Source: Paenibacillus endophyticus (GTDB lineage Bacteria > Bacillota > Bacilli > Paenibacillales > Paenibacillaceae). Taken from it: DNA of 64,000 nucleotides. Position 1 is the first letter of the stretch. Every line of letters starts with the position of its first letter. The stretch lies in NCBI RefSeq assembly GCF_014192395.1, contig NZ_JACHXW010000012.1:1-64000 (forward strand), given 5' to 3'. This document shows positions 36,532-45,223 of the stretch, piece after piece. The position numbers and the translations under genes are program-made. The notes under the pieces are model-generated. The model had not been told where the DNA came from. It was given only the letters and a program-made list of their open reading frames with translations, and searched no databases.

Positions 36532-37482
36532 TTAGGTTTCAAGCAAGATTTCTCCCATCCGAGACAGATCATAGCCTGAAATGGATCCAAGCTCATTTCG
36601 AAATTCATCCGAACGGAGAATGTGAAGGAGCGATGTAATCCAGGTTTGGTTGCTTTCCGTCTTGAGTACAACGAGATCATAACGTTCTTCAATTAAGGGC
36701 AAGAACTCGACATTGCCTACAATCGATGCCGCTTTCTCGATCCCGACGCCAACGTCGGCAAGCCCTGATGCCACTTGGGATGCAACACCAAGATGATTGC
36801 TTTGTTCGAGTGCATACCCGGCTAATTGCGAAGCCTTAATGCCATGAAGCCGAAGCTGCTCATCCAGCAATACGCGAGCTCCGGAGCCTTTCTCCCGATT
36901 CGAAATCCTTAAGCCAGAGATGCTTAAATCAGACCAGCCTTTGATAGACAACGGATTTCCTTTCTGAACATAAAAGCCGGCATTACGAATGAGCAGATTA
37001 ACGACCATATAGGAAGAGCCAACAAGCAGCTTTTTGATATATGGCAAATTGTATTCACCCGTATCCCCATCCAGCAAATGAGTACTGACAATATCCGATT
37101 CTCCGCGGTACATAGAGATTAAACTGTCTAAGCTTCCGACGAAAGAACGAAGCGGCCTTATGCCAGCATTGCTTTTTTCCAAATGCTTCGCTAGAATGTC
37201 CAGACTAAGATCCTGCCCGGTAATGACGATAGGACGTAAGCCATTGTTTAAGCTCGGCGCTGCGGAACGAATAGGAGCTTCTGATTGGCCATGGCGATCC
37301 TGTATCTGCGTGCCTTTAGCTCTTTTCTTGTAAGCTTCCAGGTCTGCAGGATCTACACGCATTTGTTTTCCGACACGGTAAGAGGGCAGTTCGCCTTTTT
37401 TTATAAGATCATAAACCGTAAGTTTAGAGATTTGCAGAAGCTTGGCAATATCTTCTGTCGTATATGAGACATCGCTGGACAT
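36532..37482 (-). CDS. HTH-PBP molybdate-type regulator (YvgK-like)
   Basis: The 316-residue protein starts with an excisionase/MerR-like HTH (YTTEDIAKLLQISKLTVYDLIKKGELPSYRVGKQMRV, residues 6-45) and continues as a PBP-like fold of the molybdate-binding type (IVITGQDLSLDILAKHLE, NREKGSGARVLLDEQL, LADVGVGIEKAA). It has no signal peptide. It is divergent from modA-modB, as expected for a sensor that controls molybdate uptake; B. subtilis yvgK-yvgL-yvgM has the same trio. AGGAGG lies seven bases before the ATG. The 164-base divergent region is AT-rich with no clear consensus operator. Confidence 0.85.
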   Translation of the reverse strand: MSSDVSYTTEDIAKLLQISKLTVYDLIKKGELPSYRVGKQMRVDPADLEAYKKRAKGTQIQDRHGQSEAPIRSAAPSLNNGLRPIVITGQDLSLDILAKHLEKSNAGIRPLRSFVGSLDSLISMYRGESDIVSTHLLDGDTGEYNLPYIKKLLVGSSYMVVNLLIRNAGFYVQKGNPLSIKGWSDLSISGLRISNREKGSGARVLLDEQLRLHGIKASQLAGYALEQSNHLGVASQVASGLADVGVGIEKAASIVGNVEFLPLIEERYDLVVLKTESNQTWITSLLHILRSDEFRNELGSISGYDLSRMGEILLET

Positions 37483-37646
37483 GATGCTCCTCCTTATTGG
37501 CTGCTTTTCTAATAAATATCGTTTTCATTGTACCATATTAGAATGTGTGCGTTTTGTTAATTGCATGTATAAAAGAAACGATTTATCTTTAAAATTCATT
37601 TTAGATAGATCTAATTATAATTAAACATACATTTGAAGGAGCATTT

Positions 37647-38504
37647 ATGCATCAAAAAACAAAAAGTTATTTATTCATATCTATTATCCTCGCAACGATG
37701 CTCGTATTTGCTGGCTGCGGTGCAGCAGAAGATATGAAAACGAATGCCGTTTCGAATCACGCTCAGGCTGAAAGTACAGCAGCTCCGTCCGAACAACCTG
37801 CAGAGTCTGTTGAGCTCATCATTTCCGCAGCGGCAAGCATGAAAGATGCCTTAACTGAAATTCAAAAAAGGTATGAAGCAAACCATCCGAATATCAAATT
37901 AAACTTCAATTTCGGTGCATCCGGAGCGCTTCAACAGCAAATCGAGCAAGGTGCGCCTGCCGATCTTTTCTTCTCAGCAGCGGTCAAAAATATGATAGCA
38001 CTTGTAGATAAACAGCTCATTGATTCTACAAAGCAAATTAATTTATTGAATAATGAGCTTGTCGTCGTCGTACCTGCTGATGCGGCTGCAACGATTGAAA
38101 ATGTCAATGGCCTCTCTCAGGCGAACGTAAAAACCGTCGCCATTGGCATTCCAGAGAGCGTGCCGGCAGGGAACTATGCGAAGGAAGCTTTGACTAAAGC
38201 TAACCTTTGGGATTCTTTGCAGCCCAAGGCCGTTCAAGGGAAAGATGTAAGGCAAGTGCTGCAATATGTGGAAACCGGAAATGCGGATGCCGGCTTTGTG
38301 TACAAAACCGATGCGTTGACATCCGATAAAGTTAAAATCGCATTTTCAGTAGATAAAGAAACGTATCCAACGATTCAGTACCCAATGGGAATCGTTAAAG
38401 CGACGAAACACAGCCAAGAAGCTGAGCAACTTTACCTGTATTTGCAAACACAAGAAGCGCTCGATGTATTCGCCACATTCGGCTTTACGGTTCCAAACCT
38501 ATAA
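37647..38504 (+). CDS. modA: Molybdate-binding lipoprotein
   Basis: The 285-residue protein has a lipoprotein signal ending LVFAGC (Cys at about 24), a Ser/Ala-rich spacer and a molybdate-binding fold: ISAAASMKDALTEIQ, FNFGASGALQQQIEQGAPADLFFSA, SVPAGNYAKEAL, ETGNADAGFVYKTDAL. It captures molybdate (or tungstate) outside the membrane and passes it to ModB. AAGGAG precedes the ATG, and its stop overlaps the modB start by one base (TAATG), so translation is coupled. Confidence 0.95.
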   Translation: MHQKTKSYLFISIILATMLVFAGCGAAEDMKTNAVSNHAQAESTAAPSEQPAESVELIISAAASMKDALTEIQKRYEANHPNIKLNFNFGASGALQQQIEQGAPADLFFSAAVKNMIALVDKQLIDSTKQINLLNNELVVVVPADAAATIENVNGLSQANVKTVAIGIPESVPAGNYAKEALTKANLWDSLQPKAVQGKDVRQVLQYVETGNADAGFVYKTDALTSDKVKIAFSVDKETYPTIQYPMGIVKATKHSQEAEQLYLYLQTQEALDVFATFGFTVPNL

Positions 38505-39169
38505 TGGCTTCCGTAAACTGGCATGATTTCTGGTTGCCTGTAAGACTTTCCTTACAGGTTGCATTGCTCTCGAGCATGATCGTACTCTTGCTTGGCGTAG
38601 CAGCCGCATGGTGGATGTCGCGCCGCTCATTCAAAGGTAAAACGGCGCTTGAGACGCTATTCATGTTGCCGCTGGTACTGCCGCCTACCGTTGTCGGCTT
38701 CCTGTTGCTCGTATTGCTGGGACGCAGAAGCCGGCTTGGCGAATGGATCGAATGGATGTTTCATGCTCCGATCGTATTTTCTTGGTGGGCGGCCGTTATT
38801 GCAGCGATCGTCGTCTCTTTTCCGCTTGTTTACCAGACCATGAAGGTAGGCTTTGCGGCTGTTGACCGTCATTTGGAGGATGCAAGCCGTTCAATGGGCG
38901 CAAGTGAGTGGGAAGTATTCCGATATATTTCGCTTCCACTGGCCTATCGTTCGCTTGGCACAGCTTATATTCTAGGCTTTGCAAGAGGTCTTGGTGAATT
39001 CGGCGCAACCTTGATGATAGCTGGCAATATACCCGGGAAAACACAGACCCTGCCGACTGCCATTTACGTTGCGGTTGATTCAGGAAATGCGCCCATGGCA
39101 TGGGCTTGGACAATCGCTATCATAGTCATTTCATTTCTTCTGCTCTTCATCAGCCGCAGCAAGGCATAA
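38504..39169 (+). CDS. modB: Molybdate ABC transporter permease
   Basis: The 221-residue permease has five membrane segments and the ModB signature VLPPTVVGFLLLVLLGR, then the EAA loop (MKVGFAAVDRHLEDASRSMGAS) that contacts the ATPase and RGLGEFGATLMIAGNIPGKTQTLPTAIY. It follows modA with a one-base overlap and is closed by a terminator. No modC ATPase gene follows, so the ATPase must be supplied elsewhere. Confidence 0.95.
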   Translation: MASVNWHDFWLPVRLSLQVALLSSMIVLLLGVAAAWWMSRRSFKGKTALETLFMLPLVLPPTVVGFLLLVLLGRRSRLGEWIEWMFHAPIVFSWWAAVIAAIVVSFPLVYQTMKVGFAAVDRHLEDASRSMGASEWEVFRYISLPLAYRSLGTAYILGFARGLGEFGATLMIAGNIPGKTQTLPTAIYVAVDSGNAPMAWAWTIAIIVISFLLLFISRSKA

Positions 39170-39233
39170 GCATGGCAAGCGAATTTAACCAATAACCGAT
39201 GCGAAGCTATACCTCCAATAGACAGCTGGTACT

Positions 39234-39258
39234 AAACCGCCGATTCGGCGGTTTTTTT
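39234..39258 (+). terminator. modAB terminator
   Basis: AAACCGCC/GGCGGTTT with five-base loop and seven T. Confidence 0.85.
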
Positions 39259-39402
39259 ATATTCGCTTGCTTTTATCGCGAATCCGCATGCAGCGCATCA
39301 GCTCTAAACAAAAATGGATAGAAAATCATATAAAACAACGGGATTTTATAAATATATCTTTTTTGAAATATGTTACGTTTGATGAGGAAATCCATACTGG
39401 AA

Positions 39403-39431
39403 AAGGAGGAAATAAATGATAAAACATTAAT
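39403..39431 (+). promoter_or_regulatory. Leader Shine-Dalgarno sequence with four-codon ORF
   Basis: GGAAAAGGAGGAAATAA followed by an ATG that opens only MIKH. It lies about 110 bases before the GH43 gene start and resembles the mini-ORF leader of the alpha-1,3-glucanase gene. Confidence 0.35.
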
Positions 39432-39517
39432 AACATTTCGCCACACAGCTTTCACCTGCATGAGTACCCGTACGTCTAACGAGCATCCCATTAAATAAAA
39501 AATTTGGAGGATAACGG

Positions 39518-42500
39518 ATGAAAAAAACGATAGGATTACTGATGACGATAGTCCTGTTTTCGGGTTTGATTTATACATCAGGCAAGGCATATGCCGCGGA
39601 TCCAACGATGGATGGCCATGGGCTTTTGGGCGAATTTTTCAAATGTGAAAGAAACCCGATTGATCGCCAAGACATTTCTGTGTTTACTTTCGATGATTTT
39701 CGAGGAGAGAGGGCGGTCAGCAATTTGAATGGCGATTCCTTTGGAAGTATTTTTAACCAATTATCAGGAACGCCTGATTATAATACAGCACGTTTTACAG
39801 GTACGCTAGTACCGAAATATACGGAAGACTATACCTTCCATATGGAAGGTGACGACGGGTTTCGAGTCTGGATTAATGGAGAGTTAATTATAGACTTCTG
39901 GAAGCAAACCTGGGAGGTTCCTCAGGTCAGCACGCCTATTGCATTAGAGGCGGGCAAGCACTACGACATTAAAGTCGAATATTTGCAAGGATGGGGCGGC
40001 ACTTGGCTTCGGATGGAATGGGAAAGCGCCAGCCAGAACAGAGAAATCGTACCTGAATCTGCGCTCTATTTGCCACCCGATCGAACGATTGCAACCAAAA
40101 AAGGAAATTTGTCCGCAGAGATTGTGAAAATTGATTACTTAACAGCAAACTTTTCATCCAATGTTACCGAAAGCGTATACGATAACTTAATCGCAGCAAA
40201 AAACTCGGCCATAGACTTGTTAACTACGATTGAAGGCAAAGAGCTGGAGGATCAAGATAAGGTAGCATTACTTATTGAAGGAATTGAAAACGTATCCAAA
40301 GCGAGATCGGGTTTCATGAGCGAGATGGGCGTAACGAGTTCATCGGTATCCGGCAAGTTTAATAACCCGTTATACCAAGGACAGGATCCCTTCGTAACCT
40401 ATAAAGACGGCTTTTATTATTTCGTTTCTTCAAGCAATTTGGATTCCAATAATAAAGTATACGTGTCCAAATCCCGTACGCTGATTGATCAAGGCGAAAA
40501 GGTGATGGTGTTTGATTCTAAAGGGACGCAAACTCGTATATTTGCTCCTGAAATCTTTTTCTTTGACGGCAAATGGTATATTTACTATTGTGCGGATCTT
40601 AAAGATTACGGCTTCAAGCATATGGCAACCGTCCTTGAATCCGTGACCGATGATCCCCAAGGCGAATATGTGGACAAAGGCGCATTGTATGCCGGCGAGA
40701 ATGGCGTGTACAAACAAGCCAATGATTTCACCGTATTTGAAAACAATGGGCAGCTGTATGCGGTTTGGGGCACTTTAGGCTCTGGAGAGCCCATCGGCCC
40801 AGCGATTGCTCCAATGGATAATCCTTACACGATTACAGCCGATCGTTCTTTCTTGCCAGGCGGCGGCGGTGAAGGACCGCGTGTATTGCAAAGGGACGGA
40901 AAAGTGTTTATTACGATGTCGGAAGGCGACTACGCATCAAATGGATATCGGTTATCCTATTTCACGAATACCGATGGCGATTTCCTAAACCCAGATTCCT
41001 GGTCGCGCACTAACGATGTTTTTGTCGCCACTAGTGACGTCTCTGGTCCAGCCCGCGCAGGATTCGTGAAATCCGTAGACGGCACTGAAGATTGGATGAT
41101 TTACCATTCAAGGGTGTACAAGGATACGGGCCGCAATTGGTGGCGTCAAGTGAATTTGCAGCAAATCGCCTGGAATAGCGACGGAACGCCTGATTTTGGA
41201 ACGCCTATTTCTCCTTATGAATGGCAAGACTTGCCTTCCGGTGATTTAGGTTTGGGTGATATGTACCAAGCCGAGGATGCGATTCATTACGGCTCTATAA
41301 CCAAAGATAACCAATATGGCAATTATCAAGGCACCGGCTATATCAACTTGCCCAAGAAGTCCGGGGCTGAAGCAAGCTTTGTCGTTCAAACGGAAGAAGC
41401 TGGCGATTATATCGTTGGGGTTAGATACGCATATGGGGTGCAGGCAGACGGCGAATCAACAAACAATCCTACAGTACAATGGCCTGCCCGGGCAAAAATC
41501 AATGTATATGTAAATGGTGTTCCTGCCAAAACGATCATGCCTGACAAAACAGCAATCAGCTGGGAGGAGTGGTTCACAGCTTCCGAGCGTCTGTCATTAA
41601 AAGCGGGAAAAAATGTAATCAGCTATCGCATTGACAATGACAGCGTCGGGAATGTAAATCTGGACTTTATCGCCATGTACAAAGCAGACGTGCCGAACCC
41701 GCTTCCACCTGCTGAGACTGCGTTAACCGGCACGCTAACGGGGCAATTTCAAGCTCAAGTTGGCACAAACCTGAAGGTGCATTATGGATTAAGCCATGTG
41801 TCCGCTAAACCTGAAGAAGCCATTTATGCACAGGATCTTATTTTCAACTATGATTCTGACAAACTAGCGTTTGTTTCGGCTGAATCTCTGAGGGAAGGCA
41901 TGATTGTCATTGATTCCAACGCCGAAACCGTTGGTCAAGTTCGGATTCTGCTTGCGAGCGAAGGCTCGGAGCATCCTGTCAACAGCGACGGTAACTTGCT
42001 GCAGCTAAACTGGAAAGCGTTAAAAGAATCCAAAGACACTGCGATTACGCTCTCACGCGCCGTACTGGCGAACTCAGCAGGCGTAGAAACCTCGCTGACT
42101 CCAATTCGCTATAGCGTGGAATTAACGAGTGGCGCTAACCTCGACAAAGAAGCATTAAACGCTTTAATTGCTGATGCAAAGGCTTCACTGGACGCTGCTG
42201 TGGAAGGCAGTGCGCCAGGACAATATCCGATCGGATCGAAAGCCGCATTGAATACTGCGATCACTGCCGCCATCGACGTGTCCGAAACCGCAGAGACGCA
42301 AGCCGAGATAGATCAAGCTGTTATTGGCTTAAGCGAGGCATGGCATGCGTTTAAGAACGCCGTTCACGTTTCGACGCCAGATGATATCAACACGGATGGA
42401 AAAGTTACCATTGGCGATCTCGCCATTGTAGCTCTGAGTTATGGCAAAAATTCGACGAGCGCCGATTGGCATGCAATTAAAAAATCAGACGTTAACCGCG

Positions 42501-42556
42501 ATGGCGTCATCGACATTGCTGATTTAGCGATCATCGCGAATACAATTGTGCAATAG
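39518..42556 (+). CDS. Secreted PA14-GH43-CBM-cohesin-like-dockerin protein
   Basis: The 1012-residue protein starts after TTTGGAGG with a signal peptide (1-27, cleavage at AYA). Modules in order: PA14 (about 30-190, DDGFRVWINGELIIDFW); a helical FIVAR-like spacer; GH43-type five-blade propeller (about 281-595) with D290 in GQDPF, FAPEI at about 343-347 and EGPRV as likely general acid; CBM6/35 (about 598-735); a cohesin-like beta-sandwich (about 745-870); FIVAR (about 873-950); and a type I dockerin (about 952-1012) with two calcium repeats, DINTDGKVTIGDL and DVNRDGVIDIADL. GH43 members attack arabinan, arabinoxylan or xylan; the exact substrate is unclear. Dockerin and cohesin-like module together hint at self-association or an anchor partner. 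Confidence 0.88.
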   Translation: MKKTIGLLMTIVLFSGLIYTSGKAYAADPTMDGHGLLGEFFKCERNPIDRQDISVFTFDDFRGERAVSNLNGDSFGSIFNQLSGTPDYNTARFTGTLVPKYTEDYTFHMEGDDGFRVWINGELIIDFWKQTWEVPQVSTPIALEAGKHYDIKVEYLQGWGGTWLRMEWESASQNREIVPESALYLPPDRTIATKKGNLSAEIVKIDYLTANFSSNVTESVYDNLIAAKNSAIDLLTTIEGKELEDQDKVALLIEGIENVSKARSGFMSEMGVTSSSVSGKFNNPLYQGQDPFVTYKDGFYYFVSSSNLDSNNKVYVSKSRTLIDQGEKVMVFDSKGTQTRIFAPEIFFFDGKWYIYYCADLKDYGFKHMATVLESVTDDPQGEYVDKGALYAGENGVYKQANDFTVFENNGQLYAVWGTLGSGEPIGPAIAPMDNPYTITADRSFLPGGGGEGPRVLQRDGKVFITMSEGDYASNGYRLSYFTNTDGDFLNPDSWSRTNDVFVATSDVSGPARAGFVKSVDGTEDWMIYHSRVYKDTGRNWWRQVNLQQIAWNSDGTPDFGTPISPYEWQDLPSGDLGLGDMYQAEDAIHYGSITKDNQYGNYQGTGYINLPKKSGAEASFVVQTEEAGDYIVGVRYAYGVQADGESTNNPTVQWPARAKINVYVNGVPAKTIMPDKTAISWEEWFTASERLSLKAGKNVISYRIDNDSVGNVNLDFIAMYKADVPNPLPPAETALTGTLTGQFQAQVGTNLKVHYGLSHVSAKPEEAIYAQDLIFNYDSDKLAFVSAESLREGMIVIDSNAETVGQVRILLASEGSEHPVNSDGNLLQLNWKALKESKDTAITLSRAVLANSAGVETSLTPIRYSVELTSGANLDKEALNALIADAKASLDAAVEGSAPGQYPIGSKAALNTAITAAIDVSETAETQAEIDQAVIGLSEAWHAFKNAVHVSTPDDINTDGKVTIGDLAIVALSYGKNSTSADWHAIKKSDVNRDGVIDIADLAIIANTIVQ

Positions 42557-42615
42557 AATAAGGACATTGCTTTGTTCACACCAAGAAGACGACATTCGAA
42601 GCGATAACGATGTTC

Positions 42616-42649
42616 AACAAGCCAAGGATAATCCTCGGCTTGTTTTTTT
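42616..42649 (+). terminator. Terminator of the GH43 gene
   Basis: AACAAGCCAAGG/CTCGGCTTGTT hairpin with seven T. The rest of the 317-base gap to the GDPD gene shows nothing further I can support. Confidence 0.8.
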
Positions 42650-42873
42650 ATGTTCACGACATAAATGCCTATTATTTCGGGAAATTTGGTTCTTATTTGG
42701 TTCATAACTTTTATACGCAAACAAATAGCATGACCTTTTATTCGCTTATTTGCTCGAAGACCGACGAATTAAAAATGATGAAGGGCAACGCAATACGTAT
42801 TCGAATTTGATATACTTTGCTGTAAGATGAATGAAATTGCTGCAAGACGGAATGAAAATAAAGGGGACAGACC

Positions 42874-43854
42874 ATGAATAGGTTGAGAAAGCTGCTGAGA
42901 AGCAAATGGTTTATTGCACTCGCGATGCTGATTGTATTGATCTACGTCAATAACAACAGCTGGTTTGGAAGCAATCGCGATGGAGATCCAAGCCTGCTTG
43001 CGCATCGCGGGCTTGCGCAAACATTCTCGATGGAAGGGATCGAGAACGATACCTGTACGGCCGAGCGCATAAATGAGCCCGAACATCCCTACCTAGAAAA
43101 CACGATCTCATCTATGGATGCTGCCTTCCAAGCAGGGGCCGACATCGTCGAATTCGATATCCACATCACGAAGGACAACCAATTCGCCGTGTTTCACGAT
43201 TGGACGCTTGCATGCAGGACGAACAAGGCAGACGTTACCAGTGACTATACGATGGACGAGCTGAAAAAGCTCGATATCGGTTATGGATATACCGCAGACG
43301 GAGGGAACACCTTCCCATTCCGCGGCAAAGGGGTTGGGCTGATGCCTTCTTTGACTGAGGTGCTCGAACGATTCCCGGATCACCAGCTGTTGATTGATAT
43401 CAAAAGCAACGATCCGAAAGAAGGGAAGCTCCTGGCGCAATATTTGTCTGAGTTGACTGAGCGGCGCAGAAGCTTGTTAGCTGTGTATGGTGGAGACGAG
43501 CCGATCGCCGAATTAAAAAATAAGCTGCCTGATATGCGGGTCATGTCAAAAGCTACGATGAAAAGCTGTTTGCTTCCGAATATGGCCGTGGGATGGACTG
43601 GCTATGTTCCCAAAGCTTGCGCAAACAGCCAACTTCATGTACCTGAGAAGATCGGCCCACTGTTATGGGGATGGCCCAATAAGTTTTTGAATCGGATGGA
43701 CAATGCGGATAACCGCGTTATCGTGGTCGGCGGAGATGGGAGCGATTTCTCCAGCGGATTCGATACGCAAGATGACATCAAGCGTCTGCCTTCGGATTTC
43801 TCAGGCGTAATCTGGACGAATCGAATTGAACGTATCGCTCCGCTTTATCAATAA
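42874..43854 (+). CDS. Membrane-anchored glycerophosphodiester phosphodiesterase
   Basis: AAGGGGA precedes the ATG. The 326-residue protein has one N-terminal membrane anchor (about 13-27) and an extracytoplasmic GDPD barrel: LAHRGL, PYLENTISSMDAAFQAGADIVEFDIHITKD, FHDWTL (the two catalytic histidines, and the ENT glutamate and EFD pair for calcium). It would hydrolyse glycerophosphodiesters to glycerol 3-phosphate and an alcohol. The C-terminus (MKSCLLPNMAVGWTGYVPKACANSQLHVP) fits the GDPD group with an added loop. Stand-alone transcript. Confidence 0.88.
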   Translation: MNRLRKLLRSKWFIALAMLIVLIYVNNNSWFGSNRDGDPSLLAHRGLAQTFSMEGIENDTCTAERINEPEHPYLENTISSMDAAFQAGADIVEFDIHITKDNQFAVFHDWTLACRTNKADVTSDYTMDELKKLDIGYGYTADGGNTFPFRGKGVGLMPSLTEVLERFPDHQLLIDIKSNDPKEGKLLAQYLSELTERRRSLLAVYGGDEPIAELKNKLPDMRVMSKATMKSCLLPNMAVGWTGYVPKACANSQLHVPEKIGPLLWGWPNKFLNRMDNADNRVIVVGGDGSDFSSGFDTQDDIKRLPSDFSGVIWTNRIERIAPLYQ

Positions 43855-43952
43855 GTTTTTGTAGCAAATTGTGCTTCATTAACTAATTTCAGAAACGGCA
43901 AGCTCGCGTATGTAACAATTGCTGCTTGCTTTGCAGTAAGATCAGCGTTATT

Positions 43953-43968
43953 ATAGATTCTTAAAGTC
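43953..43968. promoter_or_regulatory. Rrf2 operator candidate 1
   Basis: ATAGATTCTTAAAGTC lies just before the Rrf2 gene. The reverse complement of 44413-44428 matches it at 14 of 16 bases. Confidence 0.5.
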
Positions 43969-43985
43969 GTTAATGGAGGTGCACA

Positions 43986-44384
43986 ATGAAATATTCCCAG
44001 GCGACCGACTATGCACTTCATGTGATGCTCTATCTGACAGCAGCGCCGACTAATAAGCCTGTTGGCGTTCAATTACTCGCTGAGAAGTTAGGTGTTTCAC
44101 AGACCTATCTGTCTAAAATGATGACGAAGCTTGTCAAGGCAGGATTAATACAATCCGCGCCTGGTGCAAATGGCGGATACCGGATTAGACGCAATCAGGA
44201 TGAAATTTCCTTTCTCGATATCATCCATGCGATCGAAGGTTCAGCTTCTTTGTTTGAATGCAGCTTGGATCACGGAAGCGAATGCCTGATTCAGCAAGTG
44301 GTCATCGAAGCCGAGCGAAAGATGGAGCAGCATCTGCTGCACACAAAAATAGCCGATTTGGCGAAGCTGTCTAAAACGGAGTAA
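43986..44384 (+). CDS. Rrf2-family regulator
   Basis: The 132-residue protein has the Rrf2 winged helix (YSQATDYALHVMLYLTAAP, LLAEKLGVSQTYLSKMMTKLVKAGLIQSAPGANGGY) and a C-terminal segment with only two cysteines (LFECSLDHGSECLI), one short of the three Fe-S ligands of IscR/NsrR. It is therefore more like the YwnA/redox or cluster-free branch. GGAGG precedes the ATG. The next gene is a methyltransferase whose promoter contains the same operator-like sequence. Confidence 0.85.
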   Translation: MKYSQATDYALHVMLYLTAAPTNKPVGVQLLAEKLGVSQTYLSKMMTKLVKAGLIQSAPGANGGYRIRRNQDEISFLDIIHAIEGSASLFECSLDHGSECLIQQVVIEAERKMEQHLLHTKIADLAKLSKTE

Positions 44385-44400
44385 GACTCCGTTTCTTTTT
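44373..44400 (+). terminator. Terminator overlapping the Rrf2 stop codon
   Basis: AAACGGAGT/ACTCCGTTT stem around the TAA stop, with T tail. Confidence 0.75.
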
Positions 44401-44412
44401 CAACAAATTATA

Positions 44413-44428
44413 GACATTGAGAATCTAT
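44413..44428. promoter_or_regulatory. Rrf2 operator candidate 2
   Basis: GACATTGAGAATCTAT, a near-palindrome with ATAGA/TCTAT ends (44409-44428), about 86 bases before the methyltransferase start. Confidence 0.5.
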
Positions 44429-44513
44429 TATGTCACTAATAATAATTTATTCGTGCATGACTGACGCATAATGACCTGCGAAATAGATTTCACTGTACAT
44501 TAGGAGGCTAACA

Positions 44514-45212
44514 ATGACTGAAGAAATAACTAATGATTCAAAAATGGTTTTTGCTTACGACAAAAACGCACGTATCTCAATCCCCTCGTATGATGCGCTG
44601 TTTACGATGATTCAATCCTATTATCGCGCTCAATTAGGTGAAAAGGAGGCAACAGTGCTCATAGTCGGCGCAGGCGGAGGCAATGAGATAACCGCATGGG
44701 GACCAACTAACCCAAAATGGTTATTCACCGGAGTCGATCCTTCTGAAGACATGCTTAAGATAGCCGAGCATAAAGCCGTTCAACTAAACTTAATGAGCCG
44801 TGTCACGCTTATCCATGGACCGATAGATCGCCTGCCGCCCGCAGACTCGAAGTTTGATGCTGCGAGCTGTATCTTAGTGCTTCATTTCATTGACGATGTT
44901 CAAGAGAAGCTAAAGCTGCTCGGAACCATTAAAAATAATCTGAAGCAGGGAGCTCCATTCGTCCTGGTCAGTGCTTGCGGAGACCGAGACAGCACGGAGC
45001 TTCATCACCAATTGAACGTATGGAAAAGCTTTTGGTTAGATGGCGGACGCGATTGGTCCCAGGTAGATGAGATGGTTAAAAAAATCTTGTCGACACTTTC
45101 CTTCCTTCCTGAACAACAAATCGAACAGCTGCTGGCCGAAGCTGGCTTTAATACTATCACTCGTTTTTACACGACTGGCATTTTTTCCGGTTGGATTTGT
45201 CATGCAGAATAA
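44514..45212 (+). CDS. Class I SAM-dependent methyltransferase
   Basis: TAGGAGG precedes the ATG. The 232-residue protein has a Rossmann methyltransferase fold: motif I LIVGAGGGNEITAWG, motif II with FTGVDPSEDMLKIAE, acidic motif with FDAASCILVLHFI, and a C-terminal ARYFTT-like strand (TRFYTTGIFSGW). Substrate unknown. Its promoter shares an operator-like element with the Rrf2 gene upstream. The 3' end is 11 bases from the convergent MFS gene. Confidence 0.82.
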   Translation: MTEEITNDSKMVFAYDKNARISIPSYDALFTMIQSYYRAQLGEKEATVLIVGAGGGNEITAWGPTNPKWLFTGVDPSEDMLKIAEHKAVQLNLMSRVTLIHGPIDRLPPADSKFDAASCILVLHFIDDVQEKLKLLGTIKNNLKQGAPFVLVSACGDRDSTELHHQLNVWKSFWLDGGRDWSQVDEMVKKILSTLSFLPEQQIEQLLAEAGFNTITRFYTTGIFSGWICHAE

Positions 45213-45223
45213 CAGGCTCGATG

